14,752 nt of DNA, taken from the NCBI GenBank assembly GCA_016196785.1, contig JACPXA010000012.1, forward strand, positions 1-14,752, given 5' to 3'. This stretch comes from Elusimicrobiota bacterium (GTDB lineage: Bacteria > Elusimicrobiota > Elusimicrobia > 2-01-FULL-59-12 > JACPXA01). This document shows, one piece after another, positions 6,931-13,810 of the stretch. The stretch's first letter is position 1; each line of letters starts with the position of its first letter. A program made the translations under genes and the position numbers. Below the pieces are notes generated by a model, which was not told the DNA's origin, searched no databases, and was given only the letters and a program-made list of their open reading frames with translations.

Positions 6931-7626
6931 ATGAAAACACGGATTCTCCTGATTGAAGATGACCCCCCTCTGGCCCGCTTGGTGCGGGATTCGCTCCCCT
7001 CTGAACATTTCGATCTGGAAACCGCAGAGAACGGCCGGGATGCGCTGGAACGCCTCCGCCGACAGATTCCCGATGTCGTCCTCCTCGATTGGAATCTTCC
7101 GGACATTGACGGCCTGAAAATCTGCCAAACCCTTAAAGAAGCCCCAGAGACCCGGAATGTCCCCATCATCATGTTGACGGCTTATGGCGAGACCACCCGC
7201 AAGGTATCGGCGCTTGAGACCGGGGCCGACGATTACATCACCAAACCGTTTGATTCGGACGAATTGGTCGCCCGTATCCGAGCGCTCCTCCGCCGACGGG
7301 ACTCAGGCGGGGCGCTCGAGATCATCGTTCAGCATGGCCCCATTACTTTAAACCTCACTCGACACCTCGTCTTGGTCAACAACGAAGCCGTGATGCTGAC
7401 CGCCAAGGAGTTTGATTTGCTTTACGTGCTCATGAAAGGGCTTGGGCGGGTCATGGACCGCAAATACCTCATGGAACGGGTCTGGGGCTACGAGTACGTG
7501 GGGTCCGACCGAGCCGTGGATGTCCACATCCGCCATTTGCGGGAAAAACTGGGGCCGGAGGCTGCGACGTATATCGGGACGATCCGAGGGGTGGGGTATA
7601 AGCTTGAGGCTCCCAAACTCCCATGA
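6931..7626 (+). CDS. OmpR/PhoB-type response regulator
   Basis: The 231-residue protein has a receiver domain at about 3-120 with the acidic pair in LIEDDP, phospho-acceptor Asp53 (LLDWNLPDIDG), Thr83 and Lys105 (ITKPF). A winged-helix DNA-binding domain spans about 130-228 and shows LTAKEFDLLYVLM, the recognition-helix region DRAVDVHIRHLREKLG and the closing GTIRGVGYKLE. It is the first gene of the plus-strand operon and ends in an ATGA overlap with the histidine kinase gene, the usual arrangement of a cognate pair. The ATG has no strong Shine-Dalgarno site before it (only GAG touching the start). Target genes are unknown; autoregulation through the AT-rich divergent region is plausible. Confidence 0.95.
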   Translation: MKTRILLIEDDPPLARLVRDSLPSEHFDLETAENGRDALERLRRQIPDVVLLDWNLPDIDGLKICQTLKEAPETRNVPIIMLTAYGETTRKVSALETGADDYITKPFDSDELVARIRALLRRRDSGGALEIIVQHGPITLNLTRHLVLVNNEAVMLTAKEFDLLYVLMKGLGRVMDRKYLMERVWGYEYVGSDRAVDVHIRHLREKLGPEAATYIGTIRGVGYKLEAPKLP

Positions 7627-9038
7627 GCCTGAAAACGAAGTTTAGCCTGGCGGCCTCCCTCTTGGTCGTGATCGTGATCACGGGGGTCAGTCTCTTCCTC
7701 ATGGTCGCCGAAAAACGGCACCTCCTGCGCAAGGCCCAAGAGGACCAGGAGAATTCTGTGAAGAAACTGGCCAGCATCTGCCAGGAAAGCGCTTACGCCC
7801 ATAACGATTTGATCGTGGTGAACTACATGAAAACCCTGCAGAGGAGCCGGGGGGTGGTCTCGGCGGCTTTCCTCGACCAGGAGAACCGCGCCCTGGCTCA
7901 CAGCGACTACAGCCAGTTGGGGAAGATTCTGAATGACCCTGTGAGCCAACAGGCACGGAAATCCAACGCGCTCCTCCGCCAGGAGGTGACCAGCCCCAGC
8001 GGCTTTGAGGATATTGACCTGGCGTTCCCGGTGTTGGCCGCGGGCCAGCGAGTGGGCACGGCCCGGCTGGTCTACTCCAAAGCCATGATGATCCAGGAGG
8101 TCCGACAATCGTTGGAGGAAACGGGGCGTCGGCTCGTCATGGTAGCCGGCGTGGCGCTGGCGATCGGGGTGTTCGGGGCGCTCCTCCTCGCTAGCACCCT
8201 GAACCGGCCGATTCAAGTGCTGGCCCAGGGCGCCCGAATCCTCGGTGAAGGGAACCTGGATTATCAAATCTCCGTGCGCGGCAAAGATGAGCTGGCCCAA
8301 TTGAGTCAGGAGTTCAATCGGATGGCCACCCAATTGAAACAGCTCGACGCCATGAAGGAAGACTTCATTTCCAGCGTCTCCCATGAGCTCCGGTCGCCGC
8401 TGGCCGCCATCAAAGGCTATGTTGACCTCCTGCTGAAAGGGAAGGCCGGACCCATCAGCCCAACCCAACAGGAGTATCTGACGATTGCCAGGGAGTCCAG
8501 CGAGCGGTTAGCCCGATTTATCAACAATATCTTGGACCTGGCGAAGCTCGAGGCAGGCCGGATGGAGTTCGCCAAGGAGCCGGTCGCGGTGGCGGTCCTC
8601 GCCAACGACATCGCTCGTCTCTTCAAGCCTTCCGCGGATGAGAACCAGCTCACCATTCAGCTCGATCTCCCCAACCCTGCGCTGGAGATCCAGGCCGACC
8701 CCGACCGGATCCGCCAAGTGCTGACCAACCTGATCGCCAACGCCATCAAGTTCACGCCGGACGGGGGAACGATCACCGTGTGGGCACGGGAGAACGGGAC
8801 GGAGGTGAAGATCGGGGTGAAGGATACAGGCGTCGGCATCCCTCAAGACAGTCTCCATAAGGTGTTCAACAAATTTGAGCAGGTGCAAGAAACCAAACAC
8901 CGGGTCCGCAAGACGACTGGGACCGGCCTTGGGTTGTCCATTGCCAAGCAGATTGTGGAGGCGCATGGGGGTAGGATCTGGGTGGAAAGTCAACTCAATC
9001 AAGGGACCAACTTTATCTTTACCTTCCCCCTTCATTAG
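7623..9038 (+). CDS. Membrane sensor histidine kinase (periplasmic sensor, HAMP, HisKA, HATPase)
   Basis: This 471-residue protein is the only histidine kinase in the window. Membrane segments lie at about 9-28 and 170-192, framing a roughly 140-residue extracytoplasmic sensor that looks like a PAS/Cache-type fold (SAAFLDQENRALAHSDYSQ). A HAMP linker (about 190-245) with NRPIQVLAQGARILGEGNLD leads to the H-box FISSVSHELRSPLAAIKGY with phospho-acceptor His254. The ATP-binding domain has the N-box NLIANAIKFTPDGG (Asn373), DTGVGIP (401-407), and GTGLGLSIAKQIVEAHGG (433-450). All catalytic motifs appear intact. It has no receiver of its own. It overlaps the upstream regulator by four bases and ends two bases before the multi-receiver protein, so it probably feeds several of the receivers in the operon. 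Confidence 0.95.
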   Translation: MSLKTKFSLAASLLVVIVITGVSLFLMVAEKRHLLRKAQEDQENSVKKLASICQESAYAHNDLIVVNYMKTLQRSRGVVSAAFLDQENRALAHSDYSQLGKILNDPVSQQARKSNALLRQEVTSPSGFEDIDLAFPVLAAGQRVGTARLVYSKAMMIQEVRQSLEETGRRLVMVAGVALAIGVFGALLLASTLNRPIQVLAQGARILGEGNLDYQISVRGKDELAQLSQEFNRMATQLKQLDAMKEDFISSVSHELRSPLAAIKGYVDLLLKGKAGPISPTQQEYLTIARESSERLARFINNILDLAKLEAGRMEFAKEPVAVAVLANDIARLFKPSADENQLTIQLDLPNPALEIQADPDRIRQVLTNLIANAIKFTPDGGTITVWARENGTEVKIGVKDTGVGIPQDSLHKVFNKFEQVQETKHRVRKTTGTGLGLSIAKQIVEAHGGRIWVESQLNQGTNFIFTFPLH

Positions 9039-9040
9039 AT

Positions 9041-10771
9041 ATGGAAGCGAAACGCATCTTAGTCATTGAAGACGACCCCGCCATGGCGAAGCTGATCCAG
9101 CTGAACCTGGAGGATCAGGGCTATACCGTCTCGTGTGCCTTGAGCGGTGCGGAGGGGCTCCGCTTGGCTGAGAAGCTCAACCCCCAGGTAATCACCCTGG
9201 ATCTCCTCATGCCAGAGATGAATGGGTTTGAGACCCTGCAACACTTGAAAAGTAACCCTAAAACGGAGCAGATCCCAGTGGTCATCGTTTCCGTCCTCGA
9301 AGGCGAGGATCACAGCGAGAAACTCCAGCTCAATATCTTTGAGCACTTCACCAAGCCGATTGATTTCGACCGGTTGACCGCCAAGATTGCCCAGCTTGCG
9401 AAGGTGGGGATGGTGCTGTCCCCGCCAGCCACGCCGGTCAGAGGGACCCAACGTATCCTCTTGGTGGACGACGACGACCACAATGTCAGACTCCTGCAGG
9501 CCTTCTTGAGCGCCCAGGGATACCACGTCATCACCGCGCCCACCGGGGCCGAGGCGCTCAAGCGGGCCAAACTCGATAAACCTGAACTGATCCTGATGGA
9601 CGTGGTGCTGCCAGACATCAGCGGCCTGGAGGTGCTTCAACACCTCAAGAAGGATCCGGATACCGCCAATATCTCCGTGGTCATCGTCTCCGCGCTGCGG
9701 TTCCTCGAGATGGGCGACCGCGTCGTGCTCACCGGCCGGGCCGAGACCACGGACCAGCCCCTCTCCCGGGAACAATTCCTGGCGGAGATCCAGCGGGAGG
9801 TGCGTCGGCTGGTGGACCATGAACGTCAGGAGACCAGAGACAAGCCGAAGATCCTGGTCGCCGATGACGAGGAACACCTCTTGAACCTCATGAAGTATCA
9901 GCTCGAGGATGCCGGCTACACGGTCATCACCGCCCGGGATGGGGAGGAGGCGTTAGACCGCATCCTCCACGAGGCCCCAGACCTGGTCCTCCTCGATATC
10001 CGCATGCCGAAGCTGGACGGGTTCCAAGTCTGCCAACGACTGAAGAAGGACGTCCTCTACCGAAACCTCCCGATCATCATGCTGACGGTCCTTGGGGAAA
10101 CCCGCCATAAGGTGCAGGGCCTTGAGGTCGGGGCCGATGACTACGTCGCCAAACCCTTTGTGGCCGAAGAGTTGCTCGCCCGCGTCCGCACCGTCCTCCG
10201 CCGCACCTCGAGCGGCATCGAGGCCAACCCCTTGACCAAACTGCCGGGCAATGTCTCGATTGAACGGGAGATCAATGACCGCATCAAGCGGGAGCAGCCG
10301 TTCATGGTGCTCTACCTCGACCTGAACAGCTTCAAGGCGTTCAACGATGTGTACGGCTTTGATCGCGGGGATCACGTCATTCGCGAGACCGCCAACATCA
10401 TCTTGGAGATCACCAAACAGATGGGGACCCCTGATGACTTCATCGGGCACATCGGCGGCGATGATTTCATCGTCGTGACGGTCCCGACATGCGCCGAACG
10501 GATCTGTGAGGGGATCATCAGCCGCTTCGATGCCCTGAGCCCGACCTTCTACGACCCCGTAGATCGGGAACGGGGCTATATCGTGACGACGGACCGGCAA
10601 GGCATCCAGCGGCAGTTCCCGTTCCTCTCAATCGCCGTTGGAGGGGTTTCCAACCTGGTCCGCCCCTTACGCTCGATCGGCCAGGTGAGCGCCATCGGGG
10701 CCGAGACGAAACGGTATGCCAAAACCAAGTCCGGTTCCTGCTTTGTCATTGACCGGCGGAAGACCCCGTGA
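9041..10771 (+). CDS. Three-receiver response regulator with a GGDDF-type GGDEF domain
   Basis: The 576-residue protein is built as REC-REC-REC-GGDEF. REC1 (about 4-120) has Asp54 and Lys105. REC2 (about 137-255) has Asp187, but where the conserved Lys-Pro should be it reads RAETTDQPLSREQF, so it probably cannot switch normally. REC3 (about 269-386) is canonical with Asp319 and Lys371. The output domain (about 395-575) starts NPLTKLPGNVSIEREI and has LYLDLNSFKAFNDVYGFDRGD and the signature GGDDF at 472-476, in place of GGDEF or GGEEF. No RxxD inhibitory site precedes it. The family makes cyclic-di-GMP when active; the Asp at the fourth position makes activity uncertain, and a binding or regulatory role is possible. 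It follows the kinase by two bases and overlaps the next gene by four. Confidence 0.92.
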   Translation: MEAKRILVIEDDPAMAKLIQLNLEDQGYTVSCALSGAEGLRLAEKLNPQVITLDLLMPEMNGFETLQHLKSNPKTEQIPVVIVSVLEGEDHSEKLQLNIFEHFTKPIDFDRLTAKIAQLAKVGMVLSPPATPVRGTQRILLVDDDDHNVRLLQAFLSAQGYHVITAPTGAEALKRAKLDKPELILMDVVLPDISGLEVLQHLKKDPDTANISVVIVSALRFLEMGDRVVLTGRAETTDQPLSREQFLAEIQREVRRLVDHERQETRDKPKILVADDEEHLLNLMKYQLEDAGYTVITARDGEEALDRILHEAPDLVLLDIRMPKLDGFQVCQRLKKDVLYRNLPIIMLTVLGETRHKVQGLEVGADDYVAKPFVAEELLARVRTVLRRTSSGIEANPLTKLPGNVSIEREINDRIKREQPFMVLYLDLNSFKAFNDVYGFDRGDHVIRETANIILEITKQMGTPDDFIGHIGGDDFIVVTVPTCAERICEGIISRFDALSPTFYDPVDRERGYIVTTDRQGIQRQFPFLSIAVGGVSNLVRPLRSIGQVSAIGAETKRYAKTKSGSCFVIDRRKTP

Positions 10772-11142
10772 GCCAGCTCATCTGGATCGTGGAGGACGAG
10801 GTGGCCCTGGCAGGGCTGGTTAAGGCGGTGGTTGAGGCGGAAGGGTTCTCGGGCGAGATCCTGACCAGCGGGGAAGAAGTCTTGAAGCGCCTCGCGGAAC
10901 GACGCCCGGCGCTGATTCTCTTGGACATCATGATGCCTGGGTTGAACGGCTTCCAGGTCCTGGAACGCCTAAAAGCCAACACCGACACCCAGGCGATTCC
11001 GGTGGTCGTCGTCTCAACCCTGGTCGGCAGGGAATACGTGGAACGGGCCAAGCGGTTGGGGGCGCTGGATTTCTTCACCAAGCCGTTTGAGCCGGAACAA
11101 CTCGTGCAAGCGGTCAAACGGATTCTCGTGGCCACCCCATGA
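10768..11142 (+). CDS. Single-domain receiver protein
   Basis: The 124-residue CheY/Spo0F-like protein is a receiver with no output domain. It has the acidic Glu9-Asp10 pair (IVEDE), phospho-acceptor Asp53 (LLDIMMPGLNG), Ser83 and Lys105 (FTKPFEPEQL). Such proteins act as phosphate shuttles or sinks, or act by protein contact. The start is a GTG whose last two bases overlap the TGA of the three-receiver protein (GTGA), and its own stop overlaps the next ATG in the same way, so translation of the three genes is probably coupled. There is no histidine phosphotransfer protein nearby to complete a classical multistep relay. Confidence 0.93.
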   Translation: MSQLIWIVEDEVALAGLVKAVVEAEGFSGEILTSGEEVLKRLAERRPALILLDIMMPGLNGFQVLERLKANTDTQAIPVVVVSTLVGREYVERAKRLGALDFFTKPFEPEQLVQAVKRILVATP

Positions 11143-11870
11143 AGTGCAAGGTGTTGTTTGTGGACAACGACTTGGAGCTGATCGAGGTCTTGAAACCGAC
11201 CTTGGAGAGGGACGGGATCCTCACCAAGGGGGTGGAGTCTGCGGAGAAGGCGCTGGAACGGCTCTGGGACTGGAAACCGGACCTCCTCACGGTGGACTTG
11301 GCACTCCCCGGGATCAGCGGGCTTGAATTCTGTCGCATTGTCCGCAACGACCCGCGCGTACGGACGCTCCCCATCATCGCGGTCACAAGCCACTCAGAGC
11401 GGACGGACGTGTTGGCAGCCTACGAGCAGGGGGTGGATGACTTTTTGCTCAAACCGTTTGATCCACGGGAGCTCCTGGCGCGCATTCGGGCAGTCCTCAG
11501 ACGCTACTATGCGCAGGACCATCGTCCTGAGGTGTACGAGTACGACGGCCTCCGTGTGAACGTTCTCCAGCACACCGCTCACTTGAACGGGACCCCGCTG
11601 TCGTTGACCGCCAAGGAGTTCGGGCTCCTGCACCTGTTGCTGAAACGGAAAGGATACGTTCTGAGCCGCGACTATCTTCTAGAGTACATCTGGGGATATG
11701 ACGCGGAGGTCTCCACGCGGACCGTGGACATGCATATCTCACGGCTGCGCCATAAGCTCGGGTCCCCTAGCATGCGACTGATTGAAACCGTGGAAGGCGT
11801 GGGGTACCGGCTCGGCGGGGAAACGCCCACCCCCGTCTCCGAGGTCTCCCCAGAGCCGTCGTCTAGCTAG
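11139..11870 (+). CDS. OmpR/PhoB-type response regulator
   Basis: The 243-residue protein has a receiver at about 3-120 and a winged-helix domain at about 130-228. The phospho-acceptor is Asp53 (TVDLALPGISG), with Thr83 and Lys105 (LLKPFDPREL). The acidic pocket reads VDND rather than the usual E/D-D-D, so one acidic residue is Asn, which may weaken metal binding. The DNA-binding domain shows LTAKEFGLLHLLL, STRTVDMHISRLRHKLG and ETVEGVGYRLGG. A short Pro/Ser/Glu-rich tail follows (GETPTPVSEVSPEPSSS). It starts in an ATGA overlap with the single receiver upstream. Its stop, TAG at 11868-11870, is formed by the TA duplication and the first base of the second mobile element; without the element the stop would be TAA one base before the next ATG. 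Confidence 0.94.
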   Translation: MKCKVLFVDNDLELIEVLKPTLERDGILTKGVESAEKALERLWDWKPDLLTVDLALPGISGLEFCRIVRNDPRVRTLPIIAVTSHSERTDVLAAYEQGVDDFLLKPFDPRELLARIRAVLRRYYAQDHRPEVYEYDGLRVNVLQHTAHLNGTPLSLTAKEFGLLHLLLKRKGYVLSRDYLLEYIWGYDAEVSTRTVDMHISRLRHKLGSPSMRLIETVEGVGYRLGGETPTPVSEVSPEPSSS

Positions 11871-12141
11871 TGTTGTGTCTCCCACATAGCTTGACTTATG
11901 AAGGCCCAGATTTGAGACGGATTCAAGGAACGACGACGATGGAATACCTGAAAGGTATTGCGAGGAGGAGTGACGCGGAAGCCGGCCAAAGATGGGCCTT
12001 CCCGGAGGGCGGGGCGCTTTTGCCCAGCGTCGGCGTTGCTCGTCGCTCACGTACCTTTCAGGTACGCAGCGCTCCTCGCGCCTGGACGCTGGGACAAAAT
12101 CGTTCCCGCATAAGTCAAGCTATGTGGGAGACACAACACTA
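11868..12141 (+). mobile_element. MITE-like element, copy 2, between two response regulator genes
   Basis: The 270-bp element (11870-12139) has perfect 31-bp inverted ends at 11870-11900 and 12109-12139 and TA at 11868-11869 and 12140-12141. It aligns along its whole length with the reverse complement of the copy at 3940-4210. Inner hairpins are AATACCT/AGGTATT (11943-11959), CGTACCT/AGGTACG (12050-12066), and a longer imperfect stem joining CTTTTGCCCAGCGTC (12017-12031) with GACGCTGGGACAAAA (12085-12099). Relative to copy 1, indels fall in the loop of the first hairpin and around the second, leaving the stems intact. No transposase is present. Both ends carry an outward-reading GGAG; here it lies 13 bases before the next ATG and is the only visible Shine-Dalgarno-like site for that gene. 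Confidence 0.9.
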
Positions 12142-12143
12142 AG

Positions 12144-12557
12144 ATGCCGTACAAGGTTTTGATGATTGACGATGACCCAAGCATGATTCGCCTGGTCCAC
12201 GATTTTCTCCAGGGCGAGGCGGAGTGGGAATTTCACGGGAGCGCCGACGGAGGAGACGGCTGGGAGCAGGCGGTTACTCTGCATCCGGACCTCATCATCC
12301 TCGACCTCAACCTCCCCGATATCGGCGGGATGGAACTATGCCAGAAGCTCAAAGAGGACCACCGCCTGCGGTCGGTCCCGATCATCATGCTGACTGGTGA
12401 GTACCGAGAGGTTAAACAACGAGTGAAAGGCCTTGAGCTGGGCGCGGATGACTACATCACTAAACCGTTTGACCTCGATATCCTGATGGCGCGGATGTAT
12501 GCGGTACTGAAAGGTCACGCGGTAGGAGGAGGCCATGCCGATGGAACAGGAAACTAA
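12144..12557 (+). CDS. Single-domain receiver protein
   Basis: The 137-residue protein has one receiver domain: MIDDDPSM, phospho-acceptor Asp54 (ILDLNLPDIGG), Thr84 and Lys107 (ITKPFDLDIL). After about residue 122 only a short Gly/His-rich tail (GHAVGGGHADGTGN) follows, encoded by sequence that also holds the ribosome binding site and start of the next gene. The ATG at 12144 is two bases from the end of the mobile element, so its original leader has been displaced and its only visible Shine-Dalgarno-like bases lie inside the element's inverted repeat. It overlaps the next regulator by 23 bases. Confidence 0.92.
   Translation: MPYKVLMIDDDPSMIRLVHDFLQGEAEWEFHGSADGGDGWEQAVTLHPDLIILDLNLPDIGGMELCQKLKEDHRLRSVPIIMLTGEYREVKQRVKGLELGADDYITKPFDLDILMARMYAVLKGHAVGGGHADGTGN
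12524..12532 (+). promoter_or_regulatory. Strong ribosome binding site AGGAGGAGG
   Basis: AGGAGGAGG lies five bases before the ATG at 12535 and eight to eleven bases before a second in-frame ATG at 12541, so either start could be used. It is the strongest Shine-Dalgarno sequence in the operon, and lies inside the coding region of the preceding receiver gene, encoding its Gly-rich tail. Confidence 0.7.
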
Positions 12558-13266
12558 GTCGTCACGGATTCTGGTCATTGAGGACGACGCGGGAATTCGC
12601 GAGCTCGTCCGAACCGGGTTGACGCTCGCGAACTTTCAGGTCATCGAGGCGGGGACGGGCGAAGAAGGCCTCAATCTCTGTCGCGCCTCCCCTCCGGACC
12701 TCGTGATCCTTGATTTGATGCTGCCCGACATCGATGGGTATGAGGTCTGCGCGAAGCTCCGACAACAATCGGCGACACGCTCCATCCCCATCATCTGTCT
12801 CACCGCGCGAGTCCGCACGGAAGACAAGGTGGCGGGACTCGAGGCCGGCGCCAACGATTACCTCACCAAACCCTTCGAGATGATGGAGCTCCTCGCCCGG
12901 GTACGGGCGCAGGTCCGGGAACGGAAACAACGCGGGGACGGCTCTGCCGGAGGGGAGGACACCATCGTCCAAGGGGAGATGACGTTGGACCGAAAAAGCC
13001 GCGTGGTCCGGCTGGGGCATCGCGTCATCGAAGACCTGACGCCCCGGGAGTTCGCCATCCTCGAGGTCTTGCTCAAGGAGAGCCCGCGCGTGGTAAGCCG
13101 GGAGGAACTGCATCGCACCATCTGGGGGCCAGGAAACCAGCTCCGCTCCCGCGTTGTGGATGTCCACATCCTCTCGATCCGACGGAAGCTCGGCCCCCAC
13201 GGGGCGGCGTGGGTCCAGACCGTGTCAGGCGGCGGGTACCGCTTCCTCAACGAAAAACGCGCCTAG
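12535..13266 (+). CDS. OmpR/PhoB-type response regulator
   Basis: The 243-residue protein is the third OmpR-type regulator of the operon. Its receiver (about 10-128) has IEDDAG, phospho-acceptor Asp60 (ILDLMLPDIDG), Thr90 and Lys112 (LTKPFEMMEL). Its winged-helix domain (about 145-240) has LTPREFAILEVLL, SRVVDVHILSIRRKLG and QTVSGGGYRFL. The start is either the ATG at 12535 or the one at 12541, both served by a strong AGGAGG. The linker KQRGDGSAGGEDT is flexible. It overlaps the receiver upstream by 23 bases and ends one base before the macro-domain gene. No kinase adjoins it, so it may take phosphate from the kinase at the head of the operon or from one encoded elsewhere. Confidence 0.94.
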   Translation: MPMEQETKSSRILVIEDDAGIRELVRTGLTLANFQVIEAGTGEEGLNLCRASPPDLVILDLMLPDIDGYEVCAKLRQQSATRSIPIICLTARVRTEDKVAGLEAGANDYLTKPFEMMELLARVRAQVRERKQRGDGSAGGEDTIVQGEMTLDRKSRVVRLGHRVIEDLTPREFAILEVLLKESPRVVSREELHRTIWGPGNQLRSRVVDVHILSIRRKLGPHGAAWVQTVSGGGYRFLNEKRA

Positions 13267-13267
13267 A

Positions 13268-13810
13268 ATGGAAGTTCGCATCAAAGGCTGCACGCTGGAA
13301 GTGTGTCAAGGGGACCTCTTGGCTCAGAAGGCTGAGGTCTTGGTGTGCCCGACCACTGAAGGGGTAGACTTGGACCGAGGTCTGGCGTGGCAGGTCGCCA
13401 AAGCGGCGGGGCCCGCGTTCGAGAAGGCGGCGAAGCTCAAGGCTCCCCTGTCGCTCGGCGTCGTGACCAACTGCCCCCCAGGAAACTTGCCGGTCCGACA
13501 GGTATTTCTCGCGGCCGTGACCCCCAAAGGGTCCATCCCGGACCGCACCGCCGTCTTGCACGCGACCCAAAATGCCGTGTTCCTCGCCGACCAAAAGGGG
13601 TATACCACCATTGCGTTCCCCATGTTGGGGAGCGTGACCACCAAATCCCCCTATGACACCTTTGGGCGTCTCATGCTGCAGGCGATCCTTGAAATCCTTA
13701 CGGACCAAAACTGCTCACTCGAACGAGTCATCTGCTGCCTCTACAATCGCACCGCCTACCAGAGTTTTGCCGACCAGTTGTCCGTTCTCCGCCAGGAATT
13801 CCTCATCTAA
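13268..13810 (+). CDS. Macro-domain-like protein (possible ADP-ribose or nucleotide binding)
   Basis: The 180-residue protein resembles a stand-alone macro domain: EVCQGDLLAQKAEVLVCPTTEG near the start (Gly15-Asp16 equals the GDI/GDL motif), LAWQVAKAAGPAFEKAA, then LGVVTNCPPGNLPVRQVFLAAVTP, and IAFPMLGSVTTKSP at 115-128 in the place of the phosphate-binding loop. Macro domains bind ADP-ribose and related ligands; some remove ADP-ribose from proteins. The usual Asn-Ala-Ala-Asn segment after the first strand is replaced here by CPTTEG, so hydrolase activity is doubtful. The ATG at 13268 is one base after the TAG of the preceding regulator, so it belongs to the operon. A longer frame upstream only shadows that regulator. 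Its stop overlaps the stop of the convergent radical SAM gene. Confidence 0.72.
   Translation: MEVRIKGCTLEVCQGDLLAQKAEVLVCPTTEGVDLDRGLAWQVAKAAGPAFEKAAKLKAPLSLGVVTNCPPGNLPVRQVFLAAVTPKGSIPDRTAVLHATQNAVFLADQKGYTTIAFPMLGSVTTKSPYDTFGRLMLQAILEILTDQNCSLERVICCLYNRTAYQSFADQLSVLRQEFLI

Noticed and set aside
7488..8468. Long open frame of 326 codons on the minus strand opposite the histidine kinase
   Set aside because: It is antisense to a kinase with all motifs intact, shows no recognisable domain, and such frames are common opposite GC-rich genes.
11868..12141. Tandem or CRISPR-like repeat interpretation of the two ~270-bp repeats
   Set aside because: There are only two copies, nearly 8 kb apart and inverted, with TA flanks and terminal inverted repeats, which fits a transposable element and not an array.
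11870..12142. A 90-codon open frame that spans the whole mobile element (and a matching one in copy 1)
   Set aside because: The frame agrees between copies only at the two ends. A one-base loop difference shifts the middle third into another frame before a later indel restores it, so the protein is not conserved; stems are.
13154..13267. An upstream in-frame start that would add 38 residues to the macro-like protein
   Set aside because: It overlaps the conserved end of the OmpR-type regulator in another frame; the ATG one base after that regulator's stop is a far better start.
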